This document shows positions 43,073 through 54,398 of a DNA stretch of 64,000 nt, in pieces. The DNA comes from Tetrapisispora phaffii CBS 4417. Taxonomy: Eukaryota; Ascomycota; Saccharomycetes; Saccharomycetales; Saccharomycetaceae. The DNA is taken from the NCBI RefSeq assembly GCF_000236905.1, contig NC_016523.1, positions 682,001 to 746,000 on the forward strand, written 5' to 3'. The first letter of the stretch is position 1. Each line of letters starts with the position of its first letter. The notes under the pieces are model-generated. The model was not told the DNA's origin and did no database searches. It was given only the letters and a program-made list of their open reading frames with translations. Position numbers and translations under genes: made by a program.

Positions 43073-45499
43073 CTATAGACGAGGTGAACTATCCACAGAT
43101 GATGAACCTTCTTGAATTGGGCTTAATGAGAAGTCCTGAATATATTCTGGTTTAGGCTTCTCAAATTCGTGTGCAACCGCAAAAGAAATACTTTCACTAT
43201 CATTGTATTGTTTTGGGGTGGTTGGAATGTTATTATTATCAATATATGAAGTTGAATCCAGTTTCACTGGGGACGATTTTCTAGGAGACCTCCGTTTAAT
43301 AGAATTTGTTACTGGTGTGTTCCATTGGTTGTTAAAAAAAGTAATGGTTTTATTCTTTATCTCTAGTTTATTTTGTAGCGGATTATTTTCTTTGACATTT
43401 CCAATAGGCTTCTCAGAAAAGCTATGGGTTCTTCTAAATGACCCTGTAGATTGCCTAGAGATAGATGTCAAACAACTTAGCGTTCCCATAGGCTCCGAAA
43501 AATCGAAATCCTCGGGTACGATATTAATTTCATCCAGATAACTTTCTTCTTCTAGTTTAATATTATTTAAATAAGCATCTTCTTTCGTCTCATCAATAAA
43601 AAATAGATCTCGTGTTGAACCTGGGATATCAGAATCTAAATTACTGTTAATGTCATGAATTTTTAATGAGTGTGATTTGGTTGGGCTAATCAATAGAGTT
43701 GTATTGCCATCATTGGAACTATCCTGCGCTAAACGTTCAAATCCAAGATGCGGTGTGGTATGTTTTAAGATTATTGTGCTATCATTTTCGGACGTGACGG
43801 TGATCCCAATCTGGTTCACAGGTACGTTATTCTTGATTTTAGATTTGATTCTATGATTTTCAAAATTTCTAGTGTTTGAATAGTTGAAAGAGTCTAATTT
43901 ATTTTCATCATCATACTGATCCTCTTCAAAATTAAATTTATTGTATTCATCTATATCTGATTTTTCATCATCAATATTAAAGATATCAGACATTGATGTC
44001 AATTGAGATTTAACCTTTGTTTTTGCAAGTAGATTTACAGATTCCAACTCAACATTTTCATTTTGATCCTTTTCATTTGTGTTATTTTTAAGAATATTAT
44101 GTTCGTCATTCGTACTGTTTAAGTCATCATAAGTAGTTGAGGGATATTCATCAGTATCTGAATTGATTATGTCATTATCATCGTCATCATCTGATAGTTC
44201 AAATAGATCATTGTAATTATTTAAATTTTTGTGTCGTACTTTCCCTTCTTTCTCTTCCGTTTTTAACATTTTATCATTAGTAACTACATTCTTATTATCA
44301 TTGTTGTCGTTATGTTCGTAAGTATCTTCTTCAAAATTAAAGTCCTCTTCATCGTAGAAATCGTATTTATTTGATGGAAAGTCTAATTCGTCATCATAAC
44401 CATCTTCATAGAAATTCATATTTTCGTCAAAATTTTCATCCTCATACATATCATTGATATATACAGTTTTTGGAGGATTCTGTTCAGAATAGTATTTCAT
44501 TGAAGAAGTCCTACCATTAACTGCGCCGTATTCGAACGAAAACTCAGAGCCGCTTTCTGATTCAAGGTCGTCTGTGATATATTCCTCCTCTGAATCAGGT
44601 AAATTATTTAACGTATCCTCTTTGAATATAGTTTTCGGTAGGCCTTTACTAATTACTTCTGCATATTGTTTATCGAATGTGGGATCTTTAATATCAATTA
44701 AACTAGCACTATTCATTTTGTGCAAATCATCTTTAGAATGTATTCTTACACTCCTGTTCCGAGTCTTAGTTATTTTAAGTTCAGATTCATCAATGGGTTT
44801 AGATATCTGTTCTGTATTATTTCTAGTATCAAGTACTGATTTTTGTTTAACTGAAGAATTAACAACCTTATTTAACTTGATTCCATTTGATTTCTCATGT
44901 TCTATTATTGGTTCATTTAGCTTTATTACAGAATGTCCAACATCAGATTTTGTACCCCATGAATGAGTTATAGTACCCTTAATTGCTAAATCTTCAGATT
45001 TTGATGCAGCATGTCCCTTCACTCCACTTGAAATTGATGTTCCTCCATGATTAATGCCATTCATTGTATTATTATTATTTGCTCTGCCTAACGTTGGTGA
45101 ATGTATATCATCATTTTTGAATTGGAATGGTATTGAATTTACATTGACTGTCGGTGACTTGTCATAATGTATATTAGTTTGACTGTTGTTGTTCACAGTA
45201 ACACCACTTGTATTATTTCTCTTAAATAGTATACCAGAAAACATTTTATTTGTTGTCAATCTGTGAAATGAATCAAAACTTGGCGCATGTCTCAAACTTT
45301 GCTCACCATCTTTCACATTAGATGTAAAATACTGATTCCAATGTGTTGAATCTTGTGATCCATCAGCTGTATTTGTACTTACATCAATTAAATCGTTATT
45401 ATGTCTTTTCGGACTGAATTGGTTATTTGAATCGTTAAATCTTCCTGTACCACCATCTAATGAATTTGAACTTCTATGTGACTTAATAAAAGATCTCAT
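43073..45499 (-). CDS. ZRG8: Zrg8-like protein
   Basis: The 808-residue protein is hydrophilic and low in complexity, with Asp/Glu/Asn-rich blocks (about residues 300-520). It is called from position: FIR1 and a convergent ZRG8 follow YPT31 in S. cerevisiae. Zrg8 is a zinc-regulated protein at bud tips and neck linked to the RAM/Ssd1 network (S. cerevisiae 1076 residues, so this copy is shorter). The N-terminal block with RHAPSFDSFHRLTTNKMFSG and the RTHSFSEKP and RRSPRKSSP strings look like phosphorylated linear motifs. No catalytic domain or membrane segment is seen. The start at 45497-45499 is the first ATG. Confidence 0.7.
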   Translation of the reverse strand: MRSFIKSHRSSNSLDGGTGRFNDSNNQFSPKRHNNDLIDVSTNTADGSQDSTHWNQYFTSNVKDGEQSLRHAPSFDSFHRLTTNKMFSGILFKRNNTSGVTVNNNSQTNIHYDKSPTVNVNSIPFQFKNDDIHSPTLGRANNNNTMNGINHGGTSISSGVKGHAASKSEDLAIKGTITHSWGTKSDVGHSVIKLNEPIIEHEKSNGIKLNKVVNSSVKQKSVLDTRNNTEQISKPIDESELKITKTRNRSVRIHSKDDLHKMNSASLIDIKDPTFDKQYAEVISKGLPKTIFKEDTLNNLPDSEEEYITDDLESESGSEFSFEYGAVNGRTSSMKYYSEQNPPKTVYINDMYEDENFDENMNFYEDGYDDELDFPSNKYDFYDEEDFNFEEDTYEHNDNNDNKNVVTNDKMLKTEEKEGKVRHKNLNNYNDLFELSDDDDDNDIINSDTDEYPSTTYDDLNSTNDEHNILKNNTNEKDQNENVELESVNLLAKTKVKSQLTSMSDIFNIDDEKSDIDEYNKFNFEEDQYDDENKLDSFNYSNTRNFENHRIKSKIKNNVPVNQIGITVTSENDSTIILKHTTPHLGFERLAQDSSNDGNTTLLISPTKSHSLKIHDINSNLDSDIPGSTRDLFFIDETKEDAYLNNIKLEEESYLDEINIVPEDFDFSEPMGTLSCLTSISRQSTGSFRRTHSFSEKPIGNVKENNPLQNKLEIKNKTITFFNNQWNTPVTNSIKRRSPRKSSPVKLDSTSYIDNNNIPTTPKQYNDSESISFAVAHEFEKPKPEYIQDFSLSPIQEGSSSVDSSPRL

Positions 45500-46504
45500 G
45501 GTGGTTGATTCCCGGATGCTTTCCAGGACAAAAGGTATTATGTATATATTAAACCTATTAAAATTAGTTAAGTAAATAACACTATTGCATTTCTTAATGA
45601 TTACTAAAGTTATATATTTTCACAATAAATGTTTAATCAATAGTTTTTGTATTATTACTATTATTATCTAATACTTTGAAATTTCATATTATATACATCA
45701 TCGGCATTACGAATTTTTTAAGTTAACCATACAAAATAATTGATCCGACTAGTATAAAGAAGTGATAAGATGATAATTAACTAATAGATCAATGGTATTT
45801 AATTAAAACTACTTTCTACTACCAAACCAAACCATTTTAACTGAGTATTTTTTTAAAGCAATGTATTCAAAAGAAAAAGTAATTAAATAAAAATGTTTAT
45901 AAGTTGTCGATTGAGATATACAATTTATATATGGAATCTTTTTCAAAACTATATAATTCGTATTTTTTTTTCATATTTAGAGAAACTTATAATATCAGGA
46001 ATATTCAGTTAAGAAGTCCTTCTTCTATTGTAGGTACACTCAAATATTAAATTTTGTTTGTTTTCATATAATATTTTTTTCAATATTGTTTTCCAAAAAA
46101 ATAAACACTGTAATGAGTTAATTTTAATAATCAAAATATAGAATAGTTAAATGATAAAATTAATGGAAACTAAATGTTACCATGAATGTTGATAATATTT
46201 CTAGTATTTTTTTTATTATAATATCTTGTTATTTTCAATATGATTTTTTTAAAGATTTTTTAAAAGACTTTTTTCAGTTTTTTTGTTCTTTGATTTTTCT
46301 GATTCCTTACCTTCTTGGAAGATAATTTTTAACTAGTAAGGAATAAAGTTTGTGATGTTAAAAAAATGTTAAGTTTAAGTCGGTCCCAAAATCTTATTCT
46401 TTACCCTTGATCTGGATGTACTTTAATTGATTGATTCGTTAGCAAAATTTTGCCTTTAAATAAGTTGTTTCAAAATGAAACAAGTTAAAAATTGCAGTGC
46501 ATTT
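45500..46504. other. ZRG8 upstream / CLG1 downstream spacer
   Basis: 1.0 kb, very AT-rich with many T runs, no supported gene. NCS6, VAM7 and SKI8, expected between ZRG8 and CLG1 from the combined S. cerevisiae order, are absent. Confidence 0.6.
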
Positions 46505-48028
46505 TTAACAACTGATTGGATTGATGAAATACTTAGTATCATAATCAAATTTTACATCAGAATTAGTGCTATTATTTTGATAGTTTAAATTCCAATTGTT
46601 GTAAAAATTTGGTTGATACGGTAAAATACCTGGAACCTGATTTTGGGATGGGACTAGATTGTTAGACTGCGACAAAAAATCGTTAAAGTGACTGTAATTA
46701 TTATAATTTTCTACCGACTGGCAACTGAGATTGTTATGAGAATTATTAAATTGTCCTTGTCTAATTGGGCTGCTTGCTAATGGGCTACTTGATAAGTTGA
46801 AATTAGAGTTACCATTCATTTCACAACTCATCTGTGGTTGCGTTTGCATTGAAGGAGCCATGCATATAGACATTTGTGGCTGGAATTGGTTAGAGTATGT
46901 TGGATTTCCAGCATTATGGTGATATTCGTCATCACTAATGCAAAAGTATGGAGAAGAAAATAGATGTTCTGAGCTTTGAAAAGCTGGGATTCTAACCTCA
47001 TTAGAAGGATGAGGAAGAGGAGTTGCTGACGTTGGAGTTGTAAAATGTGATTGGAGTTTTATTGGCTCACAAGCAAATGTGCTTTCCTGCACAAATGTCT
47101 TATAAGCTGTCACGTAATCGTTGTATAATATAAACTTATCATCGAACAATTTCCAATCAAACACCTTTAGCCAATCTCTTTCATATTCATTGATAATGGT
47201 CAATTGCATACCGGTAGCCTCTGACCAAGATTTATTTGTAAATGTCTTATCATCGTTAAACTTATTAGCTAAAATCAAACCAATCATAGTGTGTTGGTAA
47301 ATAATATTAATGCTATTACCACCAATTGAAGCATGACGATTAGGTAACCTGGATAAGTATTTAGATAAAAAATGTAAACCTTGGAAAATAGTAACAGAAG
47401 GCAATCTGGTGGCATTCAAAACGGAGCCAACACCTTTGTTAAATAAAGTTAAAATAGAATCTTGGTTATTATCCTTGCTATTTTCCTTAAATTTATCTTT
47501 GGCATCAAACGCCAAAATGCTAAATTCCACAATATAGTCTGTCATAACTTCCAAATCATAATCTAAAACGGGGTTTACACCGCCATTTGTAGCTTGTTCG
47601 ACAGGTCGTTGAATCTGATGTTCTTTTGGTATGACAGGATAATTTAGATTATTTGATAGTACGGGAGCCCCAGAGTTTTTTAAATGAGATATCTCTTGAA
47701 CTGGTGTTAATAACATCATTTGAGGTTGTCTATATTGGACCATGTTATTAACAGCATTGTTCTTGATAAAGTTATTGCCATAATTAAAACCTGGAGGTGG
47801 TGGTAAATTCATCATTGGCTGATTAAAACTTTGCGAGTGTTGGTGGCCAAATTGACCGTTTGGATTTAACATATAGCCCATATGATGACTTAGTGTAGGT
47901 GGAATCATTGAAGACACCATAGTAGGACCATTATTAGCGTTCAACGACTGACTATGGCTATGACTGTTCATGCCTTCATTGAATTGGACAGGAATCTGCT
48001 GTTGGTTTGGATAAATAAAACCGGACAT
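46505..48028 (-). CDS. CLG1: Clg1-like cyclin (Pho85 partner)
   Basis: The 507-residue protein has Gln/Asn/Pro-rich flanks around a cyclin fold at about residues 160-315. The core runs from DYDLEVMTDYIVEF through FQGLHFLSKYLSRLP and IGLILANKFNDDKTFTNKSW to NEYERDWLKVFDWKLF, the pattern of yeast PCL-type cyclins. Clg1 binds Pho85 and has been linked to lifespan and autophagy control; the S. cerevisiae protein is 452 residues. CLG1 and KIP3 are tandem neighbours in S. cerevisiae, as here. The 1.66-kb upstream region suggests complex regulation. Confidence 0.9.
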   Translation of the reverse strand: MSGFIYPNQQQIPVQFNEGMNSHSHSQSLNANNGPTMVSSMIPPTLSHHMGYMLNPNGQFGHQHSQSFNQPMMNLPPPPGFNYGNNFIKNNAVNNMVQYRQPQMMLLTPVQEISHLKNSGAPVLSNNLNYPVIPKEHQIQRPVEQATNGGVNPVLDYDLEVMTDYIVEFSILAFDAKDKFKENSKDNNQDSILTLFNKGVGSVLNATRLPSVTIFQGLHFLSKYLSRLPNRHASIGGNSINIIYQHTMIGLILANKFNDDKTFTNKSWSEATGMQLTIINEYERDWLKVFDWKLFDDKFILYNDYVTAYKTFVQESTFACEPIKLQSHFTTPTSATPLPHPSNEVRIPAFQSSEHLFSSPYFCISDDEYHHNAGNPTYSNQFQPQMSICMAPSMQTQPQMSCEMNGNSNFNLSSSPLASSPIRQGQFNNSHNNLSCQSVENYNNYSHFNDFLSQSNNLVPSQNQVPGILPYQPNFYNNWNLNYQNNSTNSDVKFDYDTKYFINPISC

Positions 48029-49686
48029 CTTAATTAAAGTGTAATAAAAGAAGTGATAGTATACAATTAAATGTAACCAAAAAATATATTTGTGACAAAC
48101 TTCAAAAAAAGATATCTAATGCAATTAATTTTTGGGCACTAAAATTATTAGTTCTAGAACTCGATTAATGCAAATAGATGAAATTTTCTATCAGATTTGT
48201 CTTGTAAGGAAAGTAATAAGTTTTAACCTTAAATTTTCTTTATTCTTTTTTTTTTAAAGTATATTTTTAATTTAGCAAAATCAAATCAAAATATAGCCTT
48301 TATATTAATAATGAATGAATGTATCAAGACAGATTAAGTTAATAACTATCTTGGATTTAGTTTTCTTGGAAATATAAGTTTATATCTGCAATGGAGATGC
48401 ACTTGATATAATAGAAAACAGAGAGAAAATAAAAGTAAATTTTTAAAACTTAATGAAACGTTATTAGTTTCCTAACTTGTGGAACCTTCGTTTTAAAAAA
48501 TAAATAAATAATAAATATATTCAAAAAAATATTGATTAGTAGATTTGATAGTGGGGTTGAATGAAATCGAATGAATAAATTCTCAAATATCAAATGTCAA
48601 CTTTCTAATTGAATAGTATATTACTTATTAAAAACTTGTGAGGTTGGGGGAGGTTTATAGGTATATAAAATTATTAAAAAAAGTCAAAAAGAAATAACTA
48701 TCGATATAAATGCACCAAACTTTATTAGGTAAGGTGAAATATGTCCTTAGGTAAAGTAAATTCTATTTTTTTGCTTTAATTAATATTTTAATTTTCCTAT
48801 AAGTATTTTTTTATACGTTGGATTGGTTTCCTTAAACAAGAACTATGAAAGAAAAAAACAAGAATTAACATACATATACAAAGACAATGTGGAAATTATA
48901 TATATATAAAAAGTCCATATTGACCTCTTATATAGTTATCTATGATTAAAATCAATTATAATTAATTAAAACTGAAAAGAACATTAATAAGATTATATTT
49001 ATGTTGTCTCAAGCTCATGGATAATTTTTATTATTTTTTTTTGTATTTTTTAACATTTTTTCATCCACATTATCAAAAAACTTGCGTAGGAAGACGACAA
49101 CATATTGAAAAACAAACAATTTTTCAAGTTTTAGAAAAAGCGACGCAGTGATGCCTCAAAACACAAAGTAAATTTATAATTCATTCGAATAAGCTTGTCG
49201 TTGGCATGACAAGTACATGTGTAAAAATGTATCACAAAACGATTAATTATTTATTGTTTAATGCCAGTATATAATCAATTGACTTTATGTAAAGGAGAGT
49301 TTGAAAAGTATATGTGATTATGGTTTTTAACATAGTATCGACCGTTTTCGGGTAAATAGATATGACCAAACGGTGTTGCTATCATTGATCATGAATGACA
49401 ATATTCAAGAGCGTCAGTAATTAATTAATGGGTGTTGTAAAATTAAATACTTGCAACATGATTCTGTAAATAGTGCTTATGTTTGTTATTAAATAAGTGG
49501 TTTGACAAATGATGTTAGTGTAACATAATGCATATAAGCCAAAGGGTGAGAGTTTGCGGTATAAACTAGGAATTATTGAGTTTTATTATTTTATCTATCG
49601 TTTTTTTTGCCCAGTAAGAATTGAGTGTTTGTTTGATGATTTTTACGGCTTAAATCAAATTACGGTTTGTCGATATCATTATTATT
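48029..49686. other. CLG1 upstream / KIP3 downstream region
   Basis: 1.66 kb, AT-rich. A CGGGTAA (49349-49355, Reb1 core) sits inside a 7-bp inverted repeat ACCGTTT/AAACGGT (49341-49347 and 49368-49374), about 330 bp past the KIP3 stop. It could act in CLG1 control or in stopping KIP3 transcription. A 5-G run lies near 48648. No gene is seen. Confidence 0.55.
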
Positions 49687-52230
49687 TCACTCATTCTCGC
49701 TATGAAATAAATTTGAACTTTTATTGTTTGGATAGATATCTTGCATGCTTACGTCAGGTTCACCAAAGGTACTATCTTGTGGATCTAATGACATTCTAGA
49801 TTTCAAGTTAAATGGTTTGGTCATGACACTATTGTGTATATTTAGAACATTATTTTTGGAACTGTTGACATTTATATTACTTGCGCCCTCTTTAAACGAT
49901 AAGATTGGATTTTTTATCTTGTTAATATTTTTAGGCGATGGAGAATTACTATTACTGTTTCCACCGTTTTCATTCTTACTAATTCTTTTTGCTGCAGTAA
50001 TTTTCTTCTTTTCAGATAATGGTGATGAATATTTATTATATTTAAGTTTATTGGGAAACTTAGAAATGCTGGGAGGTGTCTCAGAGTTATTATGCGTTAC
50101 AATTTTATTTGCAACCGTCGGACTATTTTTTAAATTTGTTATGTTCACTGGAGGAACGTTATTTGCTTCCGAAACTATTGACGTCTTGGTATAATCATTT
50201 GCTTTAGAGATTCTATTTTCAAAGTCAGAAAATCCAGTTATATTAGAATTTTCGTATGACATTAATTCTTTCCCAAATATATCAAACTCTTTGTCAATAT
50301 CCAATAGATCTTTTAGACACTCATGGATATCTTGCTTTGATGACAGACATTTACTTAAGAATTTAAATTTGGAGATTAATTTCCTGTTTTCAAATAAACT
50401 TTCTGTAAACATCGACGCTTTGACTAGAATATCATTTCTAATCAATTCTGCTATATAATTTAACTTGATATCAAAATTATAAGCATCATTGGCAGGATCC
50501 CAAAATTCCATTTCAGATAATCTCTGTTTCTCGATTGTTTTTGCATTTTCAATTATAATTTCAAGTTCTGCTGGAGTATCAAATTGTTCCTCTAGTTCTT
50601 TAGTCTTTTTATTTAATTGTTCTTGAATTATGCGGCAATTCTCAACAATTGCCACATCGGTCCAATCTTCAACTGCTTCCAAAACTTCACTAATTTCTAG
50701 ATTTACTAATTGAAGTAAGCGCCTTTTACATAAAATTAAAGACTTGATAATTCTTGTATTTTGAAATTTTGGTGTTTGTAATAATGAATTTTTAATTTTT
50801 TGAATACAATCTTCAATCGCTAACTCAACTTTCTCCCTACCTAATTTATACTTTTTAAGATGCAAATCTATCATATTATTTTCTCTGTGTCTTAATTCTT
50901 GAATTTCTTTTTTCTGTTCTGTGATCATTTTTAGGTAAGAGCCCACATGTCTATTCAAAGATTGTTGATTTCGTATAATTTTCGTCTTTATATCTTTAGC
51001 TCTGTTTGCGTAGGTAAGTGTATTCAGGGTCTCATCATAATGTGTGCTGCTTGGTGATATACAAACAATCATTACTGTTTTGCAATTGCCACCTAAGGAA
51101 AATTTTAATAATCTGGTCAATTTTGAATCTCTGTATGGAACGTGACACGTCCTGCGTGTTCCATCACTTATACATAGTGCATTAATACAATTTCCTAACG
51201 CCAGTAATGATTTATTAATATTAGCGCCTTCTATTAACCTCTCTCCCCTGTTTTTAGTAGAAGCAGCGCGCTCACTACCAGCTAAATCTATAATCGAAAG
51301 AGTGGCGAAAGTTGAATTAGAAATTAAATCCGGTGTTCGATCTGTTTGTGCTATATGAATCTGTAAAACAGCATGTGATCTCGAAGATGTTTCATTGGCA
51401 TCTGTTGGTGATGTTGTCCTATTCATATTACCTCTTATCACAAAATCCATAACTTCTTGAACAGTTTGAGGCTTGTGATGAGATAAATTCGATACTGTTA
51501 TTTTTTGATCACTATCTTCTCTAATGACTAATTTTTTTGATGACACATTAGGATTCAAAAGATCCCTTATTGTTTCATTATAGATCTCAAGATATGATAG
51601 AGTAAGTTCGATATTCTTCGTATCTTTCAAACTTTCAATTCTTTTAAATAATTCATCCATTGTTAAAAATATGATACCTGGCTGTTCTGGGGTTCCACTA
51701 ATTGTAAACGTCTTACCACATCCCGTGGCTCCATAAGCAAACACTGTGCCGTTAAATCCATCCAAAACAGAATCTAGTAAACTGCTGGTAGTTGAATTAT
51801 ATACATTAGTTTGGTTTGCAGTTTCATCAAATAATTTATCGAAAACAAACTTCAACTCACCGCCCCCACGTCTTAAATTTCTGCGACCCGTTTGTCTTTT
51901 TGAGTACATTGCATTCAATACATTATCACTAAGTTTGTTTAACGGATTAGTATCTGCAGGATCAAATATAAGCATTTTATCATCTACACAATCGACAATT
52001 TTTCTGATTGCATTTCTTTTCAACAAGTACTTTTTAGTTACAGATTCATTCTTGTCTGTCATGGTATTATTGTTATCAACATTAGGCAATGTTAGTAACG
52101 AATCATTCATAGAAGGATAATTGTTATGATCATTTTCATCTTTTATTAAACGTGCAGCCTCCTCTGAACTAAACGGCCTAACCCTAACGGCCACCATAAT
52201 GGATGATTGACGTGTCTCGGAAACGTTCAT
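49687..52230 (-). CDS. KIP3: Kinesin-8 motor Kip3
   Basis: The 847-residue motor (S. cerevisiae 805) walks to microtubule plus ends and depolymerises them, controlling spindle length and position. The motor domain covers about residues 10-415: the P-loop GATGCGKT has its lysine at about 173; NETSSRSHA is switch I and DLAGSERAAST switch II. The loop region KRQTGRRNLRRGGGELKFVFDK and the DILxxAxMFTESLFENRK tail block fit kinesin-8. A coiled coil follows near 425-455, and the C-terminal 250 residues are basic and disordered. The promoter holds forkhead-type strings. The order CLG1-KIP3-BOL2-NIF3-EDC1 agrees with S. cerevisiae chromosome VII. Confidence 0.96.
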   Translation of the reverse strand: MNVSETRQSSIMVAVRVRPFSSEEAARLIKDENDHNNYPSMNDSLLTLPNVDNNNTMTDKNESVTKKYLLKRNAIRKIVDCVDDKMLIFDPADTNPLNKLSDNVLNAMYSKRQTGRRNLRRGGGELKFVFDKLFDETANQTNVYNSTTSSLLDSVLDGFNGTVFAYGATGCGKTFTISGTPEQPGIIFLTMDELFKRIESLKDTKNIELTLSYLEIYNETIRDLLNPNVSSKKLVIREDSDQKITVSNLSHHKPQTVQEVMDFVIRGNMNRTTSPTDANETSSRSHAVLQIHIAQTDRTPDLISNSTFATLSIIDLAGSERAASTKNRGERLIEGANINKSLLALGNCINALCISDGTRRTCHVPYRDSKLTRLLKFSLGGNCKTVMIVCISPSSTHYDETLNTLTYANRAKDIKTKIIRNQQSLNRHVGSYLKMITEQKKEIQELRHRENNMIDLHLKKYKLGREKVELAIEDCIQKIKNSLLQTPKFQNTRIIKSLILCKRRLLQLVNLEISEVLEAVEDWTDVAIVENCRIIQEQLNKKTKELEEQFDTPAELEIIIENAKTIEKQRLSEMEFWDPANDAYNFDIKLNYIAELIRNDILVKASMFTESLFENRKLISKFKFLSKCLSSKQDIHECLKDLLDIDKEFDIFGKELMSYENSNITGFSDFENRISKANDYTKTSIVSEANNVPPVNITNLKNSPTVANKIVTHNNSETPPSISKFPNKLKYNKYSSPLSEKKKITAAKRISKNENGGNSNSNSPSPKNINKIKNPILSFKEGASNINVNSSKNNVLNIHNSVMTKPFNLKSRMSLDPQDSTFGEPDVSMQDIYPNNKSSNLFHSENE

Positions 52231-52826
52231 CTCTTCTTTTGGGATATATAATAAACTTAATCTGTATAATACTTTTGCTATTTCCCGTATCTGGTTTTCA
52301 GTTCACTCAATTGGCGGTTAAAACACAAGATCTGAAACTATTCTGGACACAGGTCTTTTTAATATCTTTTTTGCCTTAACTAACTCTGAACAGACAGGAT
52401 ATGCTTTAAAAAATATCTGAAGCTATCGACAATCGAATGTACAAACTTGACTCAGAGCTATAAGTGTCAAGCTCCTTACTAATATCGATATAATCTTAAT
52501 AATAGGCCATCTTCATTTTTGTTTACTGTGTTTATTTATTTACTCATAGAGGAAAATTAGTGTTAAAGCGCTAATTGAAAATAGTATCTATGAATTTTGA
52601 AGGTGTTTGTGCGCCAGTTCCTCTGTGTTTTCTGTCTGTATTTCATTTCATCGATGGTATAATGAACGTATTGAATCAATAATATATATATACATGTGTG
52701 TTTGTGTGTGTAGATGACATTAGTTATTTGGTATCTTATTCCATTATATTCTATTATATTTAGATTAGATAAGTCTACAAAAAGTCCCAAGTTTGTTGCA
52801 ATTTTCTGTTTATCTTGTGTGTTGGC
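52231..52826. other. KIP3 promoter / BOL2 3' region
   Basis: 596 bp. TTGTTTAC near 52519-52526 is a reverse-complement forkhead site (GTAAACAA), followed within 25 bp by overlapping TTATTTAT/TTATTTAC strings that also fit RTAAAYAA, about 290-320 bp before the KIP3 ATG. GT repeats lie near 52695-52710. MDM34, expected in this neighbourhood, is absent. Confidence 0.55.
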
Positions 52827-53087
52827 TCATAAAACTATTTTTGACCATTCAGCCTCTGTATAGCATTTACAACCGAATGCATGAATTTGAGCAATCTCAT
52901 CGCATAAAATCTTGTTCACCATACGGCTTCTTGCCAGATTGTTCTTTCCTTGGAATGTATTGCTAATGACCACGACTTCAAAAGATTGGCCACAACCTGC
53001 CGAAGTGTCGATGGCAATGACATTGTATACCTCAGGGATCCCGTTGTTCAGCTTTTCTTTCAACAGTTCAACTGTAACGACAGACAT
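52827..53087 (-). CDS. BOL2: BolA-like iron regulator Bol2/Fra2
   Basis: The 86-residue BolA-domain protein binds Grx3/Grx4 with a shared [2Fe-2S] cluster and transmits iron status to Aft1 in the cytosol. CGQSFEVVVISNTFQGK carries the conserved cysteine and core strand, RSRMVNKIL the helix, and IHAFGCKCYTEAEW the conserved His/Cys tail ending in KIVL. S. cerevisiae Bol2 is annotated at 120 residues with an N-terminal extension. Here the ATG at 53085-53087 is the first in frame: the upstream frame stays open about 80 bases but contains no ATG. Divergent from NIF3, as in S. cerevisiae. Confidence 0.95.
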   Translation of the reverse strand: MSVVTVELLKEKLNNGIPEVYNVIAIDTSAGCGQSFEVVVISNTFQGKNNLARSRMVNKILCDEIAQIHAFGCKCYTEAEWSKIVL

Positions 53088-53513
53088 GTTCTTGATATGA
53101 TATGCGTTTTGTGCGTGTGCGTGCGTATGTTTGTCCTGCTTACTCTTATGGTTTAGGCAAGCTAAAATATTATATGCCTATATCATAGACGTCGTTATCA
53201 TTTTGATTTATAATGAGATTGTCAAACCTTTTCTCAAATTCTTAAAGGCCACAGAGTGAGATGTGTGTGAATTTGAAATTGCAAGGTGTAACGGCAGTAT
53301 GAAAAAATGAAAAATGGCAAGAAACAAGCGTAAAGATGCCGAAAAAAAACCGACTGGCAAACCACTGTTCTCGAAAATTTTAATGTGTAAGCAACTTTGA
53401 ATTCAAACAATATATAAGAAAAGAGCTCTCAAGGCACTTCAGATTAATGGAGTTGGCAAATGGGAGCTTACATTGGGGGTGAGTTGGAGAGACACACTTA
53501 GACAGGCGCTAGA
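53088..53513. other. Divergent BOL2/NIF3 promoter region
   Basis: 426 bp with a GT-rich stretch (about 53103-53130) next to BOL2. Aft1-type or other sites are not obvious to me. No gene is seen. Confidence 0.6.
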
Positions 53514-54398
53514 ATGAGTAGAGCGCTAACTAGAGTTCAATTGAAAGAAGTGGTTGGTATAATCACCAAATTATTCCCACCACAATATGCGGACAACGCA
53601 TGGGATAACACCGGATTACATATTGATTGCTCTAATGACGAAAGTAAGAATGAGCAGTGCAAAGTGTTATTAACCGTTGATTTGACTAGTTCGGTCGCTG
53701 AAGAAGCCATTAGGAATAATTGTAACTTGATACTGTCATATCATCCATTTATTTTCCCTAGTTGGAAAAATATCACGCCATATAGCAATACACAACATGG
53801 AAATGCTATAAAACTGATTCAAAAAGGCATTTCAGTCTATTGTCCACACACCGCGGTTGACGCAGTCAATGGCGGTGTTAATGATTGGTTAGTTAATAGT
53901 ATTGTTGATGATAGAGAAGAATTGATTGGTAGTAATGTTGCCATTGAAAGAGTGTCCAATGTTGAAGACAATGAAACAATTGGATATGGTAGATTGGTGA
54001 AATTAGAAAAGTCTTTGCCATTAAATGAAGTAATTGTTAGTCTTAAAAAAAACCTGGGCATTGAGCATCTTCAAATTGCATCCTTAACCAGTGACTACAA
54101 ATCAATTAAAATATCTAACGTTGCATTATGTGCAGGTAGCGGATCGGGCGTATTTAGAAGCCTCAAAAATGTACAAGAAATTGATTTATTTCTCACCGGT
54201 GAATTATCGCACCATGAGATATTGAAATTCAAGGAAATGGGCAAAGTTGTAATTGTATGTAATCATACTAATACTGAACGTGGATATGTTAGGAAAGGCA
54301 TGTTAAAAGCATTAAAAACTGCCACTGAATCGATCGGTAATAAGAACATTCAGTACATCGTAAGCGAAACAGACGAAGATCCATTAAAGACTATTTAG
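53514..54398 (+). CDS. NIF3: Nif3 family protein (NGG1-interacting factor 3)
   Basis: The 294-residue protein belongs to the conserved Nif3/DUF34 family (S. cerevisiae 288), which has a toroid fold with a dinuclear metal site; its biochemical role is unsettled. Seen are the N-terminal DNAWDNTGLHID, the metal-ligand SYHPFIF near residue 75, VYCPHTAVDAVNGGVNDWL near 107, GSGSGVF, and the C-terminal ELSHHE and CNHTNTERGY motifs that supply further ligands. Nothing is missing compared with the family. Divergent from BOL2 and upstream of EDC1, the S. cerevisiae order. Confidence 0.95.
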   Translation: MSRALTRVQLKEVVGIITKLFPPQYADNAWDNTGLHIDCSNDESKNEQCKVLLTVDLTSSVAEEAIRNNCNLILSYHPFIFPSWKNITPYSNTQHGNAIKLIQKGISVYCPHTAVDAVNGGVNDWLVNSIVDDREELIGSNVAIERVSNVEDNETIGYGRLVKLEKSLPLNEVIVSLKKNLGIEHLQIASLTSDYKSIKISNVALCAGSGSGVFRSLKNVQEIDLFLTGELSHHEILKFKEMGKVVIVCNHTNTERGYVRKGMLKALKTATESIGNKNIQYIVSETDEDPLKTI

